Shown here: in pieces, positions 56,672-64,000 of the stretch
Position numbering within the stretch: position 1 is the stretch's first letter
Layout: each line of letters starts with the position of its first letter
NCBI GenBank assembly: GCA_037043015.1
Contig: CM073323.1
Coordinates: 24,766,758-24,830,757, forward strand
DNA length: 64,000 nt
Direction: 5' to 3'
DNA from: Bryum argenteum
Lineage: Eukaryota; Streptophyta; Bryopsida; Bryales; Bryaceae
Notes under the pieces: model-generated
Told to the model about the DNA's origin: nothing
The model's database searches: none
What the model saw: the letters and a program-made list of their open reading frames with translations, nothing else
Position numbers and translations under genes: made by a program

Positions 56672-58982
56672 TTAAGCACCTACATTGGAGGAATGCGATT
56701 TCTCACTAGTTTGAGAGCTCTGGACTCTGGAAGCAACGGTTTCTACCATGGTCAGAAATCCATGCAAGAATCCTACTTCTCGGAGGGAGGGCCCTGTTCG
56801 CAGCAGCATGCGGCGCACATGAATGAGCATCCTTTCCTGCATTCTATGATTTGAAATACCTAACGTTACAGTGACTTCATTACATGCTTGCAACACGAGT
56901 TCCCATCGTCTCATCAAATTCTCCACTGCTTCCACTGACGCTGTTCCTGAGGTCACAATACAGTGCCGGAAGCTTCCAAATGTGAGAGTAGTTCTAGAAT
57001 GTAAGCCTTTATTAGCTTATAAAATCAATCTGTGAACCCTAAACCCATAAAAAGCTCTTACATCTGACAACACCATATCATACTCGAAAGTAGGGGTCGG
57101 AGCCTTACCTGGTAAGCTCTTGAAGGATGTGGAGTGAGGAGGCAGGTAGGTCGAGGGATCTTGAGCTCGTGCTTGCGGCACTTGCTCGTAGAGCCGTGAT
57201 AGCACCACTGCTACAGCATGGCTCAGATCTGATTCAAACAATTGTGCATTGATGGTTAATACAATCCAAATTTAATAATCAACACCGTCTCCAAGTACCA
57301 AGCATGACCAGGATAAATGGCAGCTTTGAATGGCAATAAGTCCGGTTACAATCTGTCAATTACAATGCTCTACAACCTCCCGCTTTGAATTGCAAAGGAG
57401 GTCATAAACTTGGTCGTCCTATTGCACTTGATACTAATCTCCGTAACAGCGATGAAACTTAAACATGGGTTAGAATGCTAGAAGCAACATGGAGGTTCCG
57501 GAGGGGGGACGACTCTTCTTAAAGAAGCCTTAATCCATAACATCAATTCGCACTCTCAATTACCAGGATGACTCATTAAGAGTTCGGGAGGGCTTCTTAC
57601 TGAGAGAGCCTGCACCAGAAGCGGAAGGTATACTGCAAACATGTGTGCAGTGCATCAACTCTGAGTTCGTAAGACCTCGATCTTCCCGACCAAACACCAG
57701 CTGAAGCAAGCAAGCAATCAGCAAACCCCAAAATCAGCAATTGCAAAAGCTAAGCACCCTCTAGATTGAGCAAACTCGACATACTTTGGATTGAAATCTC
57801 GAAGCTTTTTATCAACCCGAAGCTTGCTTGAAATTTGGTGCCATGCAGGACTGGTTTCGTACCGCGAGATTTAGGGAATCAGCAGATGGAGGTTGCAGAT
57901 GGGAGAGGTGGGTGTCAGGGATGCGCAACACTCCACTGCGACGCGTGAATCCAACAGCCTGTCATCCACCTGCTTGTCTGTCATCTCTCTCGCCCAAACC
58001 ACAAAGCTCAGATGAAGAAGATTGGATACATTATACCATGGAGCAGTCCCTCAGTGCTTCTGATAAGGAGCTTGTGACATGAATCAGCTCCAGGTTCGAG
58101 CGTGAGGTCACATTTGCTGCCATTGTTTGCGCTTCCACTCCCTTGAAATCACACTGCGGATCCACCTACAAGCACACAACACACAATTAAGTCATGGCCA
58201 AATCCAGCAACAATTGATCCTCGTAAGTGAGTGCCAGTGAATGGATAGTAAAACGTACCAGCCAAAGGTCATTGCAGTCTGCAAGTGTGCTCCCACATCC
58301 CACACATCAAGCTACAACGTTAAACCTCGTTTGCCAAAAAGTAATTGCAAGCAACCCTCTTTGATTCGCTGCAAGTGTCGGAATTGGGTTCAATTTTCTT
58401 AGCACATCAACGATCAAATCTTGTTAAGACAGACTGTAGTTCATTTGTGATATTGTCCAGTCCTTACGAGGTAGAGTTTAGAGCTAATTCTCAGCATTTA
58501 GCTACATCGATTATAACTAGCAACATGTGAATCAGTGGGATTACCAAAAGCTCATTGCAGTCTGCAGGAGTGCTCCCACTTCCCACAAAGCAAGCAAAAA
58601 CGTTAAACCCCGTTTTCACGATTGCAAGGAACCTATTTTAATTCGCTTAGAATAGGAATGAATGTTTCATGAACTCAGATCAGTACTCAAGGGTTCACTT
58701 TTCAAGGATCAAATCCTGTTACGACAAATTGTAGTTCGGTTGAGATTTTGCAAGGTAAGCATTCAGCAACATCAATAGTAATTAGTCATATGTGAAGATG
58801 GCATGGATCAGTTTACCGAAATTGGTGGTTACTCGGCAAACGGAGCCCACATTGCCTGCTTGTTGGGGACTGACAAGCACCACGCGCACACGCTCCAAGG
58901 CGTTGCAATGGAGAGCACGTCTGCTTGCGTTCTTGATGATTCTGGCAATGCTGCCACCTCCAGCGAAGAATGCCCACGCCAT
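56672..58982 (-). CDS. SpoU/TrmJ-type (SPOUT) RNA 2-prime-O-methyltransferase
   Basis: Exons: 58982-58817; micro-exon 58278-58259 (2b) or 58561-58545 (2a); 58165-58037; 57958-57863; 57700-57601; 57228-57109; 56946-56672. With 2b the CDS is 906 nt (301 residues); with 2a it is 903 nt. Landmarks: RVVLVSPQQAGNVGSVCRVTTNF (motif 1), NDLWLVDPQCD, MAANVTSRSNLELI, SLSEALRDCSM then AVGFTRRSG, LVFGREDRGLTNSEL (motif 2, SAM-binding knot), and SLSNLSHAVAVVLSRLYEQ (motif 3). The C-terminal helix domain contains GISNHRMQERMLIHVRRML. The start MAWAFFAGGG is the first ATG in frame after an upstream stop; the basic, Ser/Ala-containing N-terminus could be an organelle transit peptide. SAM-dependent methylation of tRNA or rRNA is expected. 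Confidence 0.88.
58245..58815 (-). repeat. About 285-bp tandem duplication carrying a micro-exon
   Basis: Two copies (about 58245-58530 and 58531-58815), each with acceptor-side GGGAGCACNCNTGCAG, a 17- or 20-nt exon beginning ACTGCAATGA, and a diverged intron. Shared landmarks are AACGTTAAACC, ATCAAATC and CAGCAT. Confidence 0.8.
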
Positions 58983-59219
58983 CACTGGATGGATTGTGAA
59001 CCCATTTCGCAGCTTCACCTGCAGATTCTCGACCTAATGTTTGCACGACAATCGATCGAGAGACGATGATGAATTGCGAGTCTGATTAGAGGAGTTTAGA
59101 GAGTGGAAGCTGAGATGTTGGGTTCAGGACCTGTGTGGGGTTTGTGGAATTACCGGGTATCAATATGCGGCCTTTCACCTCGACTGTTGCTCCCCCGGTA
59201 CAGGTTTTCAAAGTAGGAA

Positions 59220-60140
59220 GTAAATGTGGACACTTACTAAAAGTAGAAGTCGTCTTAAGTTTATCAAAAGATTATCGATAGACTTGTTGGAGGTCATGTG
59301 GATCAAAGTTTAAATACTGAGTCCTCATAGATTGTCATATCACAATGTACTCGTCTGCAAATCAAGCTGTAGAATTTCATCTTTTTCACTTTAGAGTGGA
59401 AATTCCACCAAATAAGCTACTCCAATGAAAAATCTCCCGGGAGAAAGTTGTTTGCCTTCATCTTATATTACCCTTGTATCAAAAAAGTTCATCAAAAAAA
59501 TTCTTGGCTCAAATAATAGCCTTGCAATAGTGGAAACCTGCCAAATAATTTACAAAGGAAAAATAGTCCAAAACCTAGATCCTTTGCACTCAAATCTTAC
59601 GCCATATTTACAAAACATCTTTGATTTGGTCAATATTTTTACTTGACCAGACTCTTAATGGAACCCATCTCAAAATATAAAGTAGAAATACGACAATGAA
59701 TGAAGGAGATATAGCTCCTCACAAATCACCCCCCTATTCACTTTTCTTGTTACAGAAAAATCATTGCAAATACAATACCAAGAGTATTTGGATGCAAAAT
59801 CTTCCAACTAGAAGCTTGTTACTTATCATCTTAAGATCATGATCATGTAAAATAAATTCATCAAAAACTATGTTTGGTTTGGCATAATTGGCTTCCAATG
59901 GTAAAATTTGCCTAATGTTTTGAAACCCAAAACTAGAAATTTGCCTTCACCAAAATGCATGCCATTAATTCATACTTCATTCTACAAGTGTGTAATTTTT
60001 ACCACACAAACTAAACTTGCTTTAAATCCCAACGCAAGTGATATTGTCCAGAACACAGTTTGAATGAAGAAGATGTGGCTCTTCAAAGTTTCTACACTCC
60101 ATCCAGAATGTAGAAAAACAACATTGGGAACGTTTAGGGG
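59220..60140 (-). mobile_element. P2 piggyBac-type MITE, inverted, left end lost
   Basis: Right end GGGAACGTTTAGGGG followed by TTAG (one base from TTAA) at 60141-60144. The interior is the reverse complement of 40446-41400. The opposite end near 59220 is decayed. It lies between the divergent methyltransferase and DCAF8 genes. Confidence 0.75.
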
Positions 60141-60302
60141 TTAGAAAATCTCAACCTTGAAATCATTAAGTTTTCACTTTCTAAAGCTTCTCAAATGAAC
60201 CAATCACACGAGAGGATCTTTGGCCTCCTACAACCCCATGAACAACACGACTCCCCATGTAAAGTGTCCAGGCTAAGAGAGTAAAGAGTGTACATTGTCC
60301 AT

Positions 60303-60450
60303 ATATGAGACTTCAAAATAATATGGATGAGACTTCAAAATAATATGGATGAGACTTCAAAATAATATGGATGAGACTTCAAAATAATATGGATGAGACT
60401 TCAAAATGATATACTATATGAGACTTCAAAATAATATAGATGAGACTTCG
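60303..60450. repeat. 22-bp minisatellite upstream of the DCAF8-type gene
   Basis: About six units of GAGACTTCAAAATAATATGG plus AT, four of them identical, ending roughly 280 bp before the start codon. Confidence 0.9.
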
Positions 60451-60726
60451 TGAGAGTTCCGTCTTGTTCTCAACCCTAAAAGTTAAAGTTTTCCATTTGA
60501 AAAGGAGTGGTTATGGAATTTTGGGAAGCATCGAAGCTCCTCTGAGAGAGAGCCTGGAGCGTGTGAGTCTATTGTCATCGTCCACTAATTAGGGTTTACA
60601 GAGCTTTCCAATTACGGTAGTTGCCTCAGGCAGGGATAGAGGGAGAGAGAGAGATAGAGGAGCACCTTGAGGATCGATCGATTGCAGTACTGAATCCGGC
60701 ATGCGAGTTCGTAATTGTGTACAAAG

Positions 60727-62130
60727 ATGTATCGCACGCCGGAGTTGTATAAGTGCGGCTTGGACGAGTATTGGCACCGCCAAATTGGCGCTCTGCCCTC
60801 TTCGTGCACCTTCCCCCGCAGAATTGGAGGATGCGAGGATTTAGTCCGCCGTCTGGTCAAATACGCTGAACTAGAGGGACACACGGGTTGTGTAAATACA
60901 GTTTCCTTCAATCCGAGTGGTGAGCTTTTAGTGTCGGGATCAGATGACCAGGAGATTATACTCTGGGATTGGGCAAGGTGCAAGCAGGTACTGGCCTACG
61001 ATTCTGGCCACCAAGGCAATGTATTCCAAGCTCGAGTGATGCCCTATTCTGATGACCGCTTCATTGTGAGCTGTGCAGCTGATGGCCAAGTGCGCTACGG
61101 CACCATCTTACAAGATGGAACGGTGAACACCAAGAAGCTTGCGAAGCACAGGGGCCGTGCTCACAAATTGGCACTTGAACCTGGAAGCTCCCGTATCTTT
61201 TTCAGTTGTGGCGAGGATGGCGTAATTCAACGCCTCGATCTCCGGGAGGAGCGAGCTACCAAGCTCCTCACATGCCATCGTTTCCGAACCAGAAGCGTTA
61301 ACCCTAAAATTGTGCAGTTGAATGCTATAGTCATGAATCCCCGAAACTTGTTTCAGTTCGCTGTTGGAGGATCGGATCAATATGCTCGTGTTTATGACCA
61401 GCGACGGATGGAGGTGAATGGCTCGGGCATGGAAGATCTTCCTGTTGAAACTTATGCACCAGAGCATTTACGAGGACCAACTCACGATGAGCACATCACA
61501 TGTGTTGCGTACTCACATCATGAGGAGCTTCTTGCTTCGTACAACGATGAGCTCATTTACCTCTTTGATAAGTCTATGAGCTTAGGTTCGAACCCTGCAG
61601 ACAATAACGAGGAGGAAGAGAAGAAAGAGAAGCAGGCACCGCAAGTGTACGAGGGGCATCGAAATCATAATACCGTGAAGGGAGTTAATTTCTTTGGGCC
61701 GAATTCGGAGTATGTGATCAGTGGCTCAGATTGTGGCCGGATTTTCATATGGAAGAAGAGAGGAGGGAAGCTTGTTGCTATGATGAAGGGAGATGATTCC
61801 GTTGTGAATTGTCTGGAGCCTCATCCTCATGCTACTGTTTTGGCTACCAGTGGCATTGATGATACTGTAAAGCTCTGGACTCCAGTTTCGGAGCGGATTT
61901 TGGAGCTTCCTCAGGATGCGGAGAAAGTTATGTCGCTTAACAAGCGGAGACGGGAGAGCCATGCTTCGAATTTACCGAATCTTGTGAGAACCGTTTTGTT
62001 GTCTCGCCAATGGCAGGCTCCAGATGAGGGTTTAGGGTTAGATGGTGATGAGGATGATGATGCTCCTAGTGATGGCGAGTACTCCTCTGACGGAGATATT
62101 GAAGATCCTCGTGAATGCATCATCAGTTGA
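60727..62130 (+). CDS. DCAF8-type WD40 protein (CUL4-DDB1 substrate receptor)
   Basis: A 467-residue single-exon protein starting MYRTPELYKCGLDEYW; the frame is open four codons upstream but only from TTG. WD40 repeats run from about residue 50 (GHTGCVNTVSFNPSGELLVS, DDQEIILWDW) to about 400 (LEPHPHATVLATSGIDDTVK). Characteristic DCAF8 blocks are SGHQGNVFQARVMPYSDD, AADGQVRYG, AHKLALEPGSS, FAVGGSDQYARVYDQRR, YNDELIYLFDKS, HRNHNTVKGVNFFGPNSEYV and SGSDCGRIFIW. DxR motifs (LDLRE, YDQRR) fit DDB1 docking. An acidic insertion EEEEKKEK precedes one blade and the C-terminus is acidic (GDEDDDAPSDGE). Known of the family: substrate adaptor of CUL4-based ubiquitin ligase. It was assigned by overall similarity. 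Confidence 0.93.
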   Translation: MYRTPELYKCGLDEYWHRQIGALPSSCTFPRRIGGCEDLVRRLVKYAELEGHTGCVNTVSFNPSGELLVSGSDDQEIILWDWARCKQVLAYDSGHQGNVFQARVMPYSDDRFIVSCAADGQVRYGTILQDGTVNTKKLAKHRGRAHKLALEPGSSRIFFSCGEDGVIQRLDLREERATKLLTCHRFRTRSVNPKIVQLNAIVMNPRNLFQFAVGGSDQYARVYDQRRMEVNGSGMEDLPVETYAPEHLRGPTHDEHITCVAYSHHEELLASYNDELIYLFDKSMSLGSNPADNNEEEEKKEKQAPQVYEGHRNHNTVKGVNFFGPNSEYVISGSDCGRIFIWKKRGGKLVAMMKGDDSVVNCLEPHPHATVLATSGIDDTVKLWTPVSERILELPQDAEKVMSLNKRRRESHASNLPNLVRTVLLSRQWQAPDEGLGLDGDEDDDAPSDGEYSSDGDIEDPRECIIS

Positions 62131-62720
62131 TTGCGTTTCTAGACTTTCTTCATGTTTTCTTCATGATTTTGCCCAGGTTTGTATAAATCTAGACCATCAG
62201 GAGTGAGTCTCAGTGGGAGCGTTGTGGCATTGATTGGGCGAATGCCGCAACACTACTCGCCGCTCTCTTCTTCCTTCTTTTTGTATATTCTCTTGTTGAT
62301 AAACATTACATATATATTCTGCGCTAGGGTTTTTCTGAAACGCAAGGCTTCTGTTTTGATGGAAGATTTCCACATTCGTACGACTGATGATCCGTGAGGA
62401 ACATCGATTGAATGAAAGTAAGGAATTAGTGGAAACCTACATACCCTACCGTTCGCATGCTCAAAGTGAGGCAGTCATTACTCGTGCTATTTTGGTATTC
62501 TTTTACATTAGCAATATTTTATATGTGGTTTTGACAGTTACTCTTATGGAAGGAGTGGTCAAACTACGAGAGATGAAATGCTAGATATGACGCTTGTGAA
62601 CTCAGAGAATGAAATGCCAGATATGACGCATGTGCACAGGGAAAGAAGCAAAACTCTTGAAACTTTGCTGGGACATACAACTCTTGAAACTTTGCTTGGA
62701 CATGCAATATCAGCGAAGGG
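62131..62720. other. DCAF8-type 3-prime flank
   Basis: Probably 3-prime UTR followed by intergenic DNA. A short direct repeat (AACTCTTGAAACTTTGCT near 62649 and 62679) lies just before the P1 element. Confidence 0.45.
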
Positions 62721-62725
62721 GTTAA

Positions 62726-63087
62726 CCCTTAAACGCCCAAGCAAGCCCGAGGGGCTTGATTCCAACAGAATCTTCCCTGTAGCTCTCACTGTACTCAACT
62801 TTTCACTTATATTTTGATGTCAAACTGGTCACCATCTTATGATGCATTCAAAAAGTGAATTTCTACAATTCAAATCACAATTTGTACGAAGGATTTTGTG
62901 CTTTGAAAGGATTGTGGTAGGTAGGTTGGGGTGGTACATAACCTTGTAGGAGGTTGCAAGCTCATCATTGATTGGTCCATTCATGATGCCCAAGTTCAAA
63001 AAGTGCACTATTCATGATGCCCAAGTCCAAAAGATGCTGTGATCCAATCTTGGGCTGCCCGTTTTAGACCCCAAGGGCGTTTAAGGG
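62726..63087 (+). mobile_element. P1 piggyBac-type MITE, intact 362 bp
   Basis: Perfect TTAA on both sides (62722-62725 and 63088-63091) and perfect 13-bp terminal inverted repeats CCCTTAAACGCCC. Nearly identical to 37603-37964. The least decayed P1 copy in the window. Confidence 0.9.
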
Positions 63088-63091
63088 TTAA

Positions 63092-63606
63092 GTACTATGC
63101 TGATTGACCCCTTTCATCTTTTTTATCACAGGTTGTCAATGTATCATTCCTTGCATTGATGACTTTGTATGGTTTGCGCTTGTATGATCTCAAGCTTGGC
63201 TATAATACAACTATACAGGGTACATGATCCTTAGTATCTGTGGTTACTTAGTTATACCAGCTGTTTATGGCCAAGCACCGTGATATCTGAGTTCACATGT
63301 GTCATATCTGGCATTTCTATCTCTAAGTTGGTTAAAGAATTGCTGGATGATTCAATTTACAAGTCCTGTACATGTAGATTCTATTTCAGTTGTCAAGCAG
63401 GCAAGACGCTAAATTGCTATGAGCTTTGAGATAATTCAATCTTCACCACGAAGCATCGGATTGCTTCAACTTAAAATTCGAAAGAACACATAAACTGGCC
63501 TCAATCTGAACCTAACTAGTCCGACTACAAAAAATCCATGCTAATCAGAAAGTATGTACTCATCAGTATATTACACGATATCTACCAGAATGATGGAGAT
63601 CTATGC
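63092..63606. other. Intergenic DNA, nothing recognised
   Basis: Probably includes the 3-prime UTR of the minus-strand gene at the edge. Confidence 0.45.
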
Positions 63607-64000
63607 TTATTGGAACATCTTCTTCGCAGCGAATTGAACAACATCCATGCCAGGGAGGTCCGGCAGCGCGGAAGAGATGATGAAAGCAATATCCTTTAGA
63701 TTGTCCTGCATGAGGTGAAGCTCCTGCGCAACATCAGCGATGTCGCCCTTGAGACGCTCCTTCAAAGGCAGTGGACCCAAGCGCACAGCGTTCACATAGT
63801 TGCAAGGATTGTGGGCCGCCACGCCGGGCAAGAGCACGCCTGCCAATCGCGCAAGAATGCCCAGCTTAGACTCCCGAAATCCATCGCCATGCTTCACAGC
63901 AATCAGCGCCACGCTTTGCACGAGCTCCCAAACCGCATTCAACCGCATGGTCAATTGCCGCCCCACGCCGAAGAAGTTCGGGTTCGGCTCCTCGTCGAGC
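63607..64000 (-). CDS. 3-prime part of an unrecognised gene, cut by the window edge
   Basis: The frame stays open to the edge and continues upstream (LDEEPNPNFFGVGRQ precedes the first internal Met). It ends FAAKKMFQ and a stop at 63607. It has high GC and good codon structure, with helix-rich sequence (LNAVWELVQSVALIAVKHGD, LKGDIADVAQELHLMQDNLK). I do not recognise the family. Confidence 0.7.
   Translation of the reverse strand, partial: LDEEPNPNFFGVGRQLTMRLNAVWELVQSVALIAVKHGDGFRESKLGILARLAGVLLPGVAAHNPCNYVNAVRLGPLPLKERLKGDIADVAQELHLMQDNLKDIAFIISSALPDLPGMDVVQFAAKKMFQ

Noticed and set aside
58813..59069. Several overlapping frames on both strands near 59 kb
   Set aside because: Only the frame with VSPQQAGNVGSVCRV matches a family (SPOUT methyltransferase exon 1); the others are shadows.
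61586..61600. TTCGAACCC, resembling a tRNA T-arm
   Set aside because: It is inside the DCAF8-type coding frame, with no acceptor or anticodon stem around it.

Overview
The window is nuclear DNA of a land plant. It has GT-AG introns of about 70 to 670 bp, AT-rich intergenic DNA, Stowaway-type MITEs, a plant-type telomere motif, and plant genes (clade-D PP2C, pectin acetylesterase, L18a-like membrane protein, DCAF8, a PSY-like peptide precursor). No organelle or bacterial signature was seen. Short introns and gene spacing would fit a bryophyte or lycophyte, but the species cannot be fixed from sequence alone.

Layout. 1-15 kb: no convincing gene; tandem repeats, inverted repeats and many MITEs. 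15.2-20.9 kb: a full piggyBac-type DNA transposon with TTAA target duplications, matching inverted termini and a transposase on the minus strand that keeps all three catalytic aspartates but is broken by three frameshifts. 21-32 kb: repeats around a clade-D PP2C gene (CDS 24477-25598). 33.0-34.4 kb: a two-exon three-TM membrane protein gene (minus). 35-42 kb: MITE-dense, including one MITE nested in another. 42.36-43.0 kb: small secreted-peptide gene. 49.2-52.9 kb: 12-exon pectin acetylesterase. 54.4-55.5 kb: L18a-like membrane protein (minus). 56.7-59.0 kb: a SpoU/TrmJ-type RNA methyltransferase (minus) with a duplicated micro-exon. 60.7-62.1 kb: DCAF8-type WD40 protein. 63.6-64 kb: an unrecognised gene cut by the window edge.

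Main story. Beyond the autonomous-type transposon, I count about 15 non-autonomous elements in at least five families (called P1 to P5 here). They start with CCC(C/T)TAAA-like termini, end with the reverse complement, and abut TTAA or one-base variants of it. Two of the families (P3, P5) also share a subterminal motif with the autonomous element. This looks like a piggyBac transposase plus a swarm of piggyBac MITEs in a land plant, a group where this superfamily has, to my knowledge, rarely been described. One family (P1) has also had its terminus amplified into satellite-like arrays at three sites.

The host genes are unrelated housekeeping or signalling genes with no operon-like logic. Exon structures were built by hand from ORF continuity, GT-AG sites and family conservation, and all completed CDS models stay in frame.
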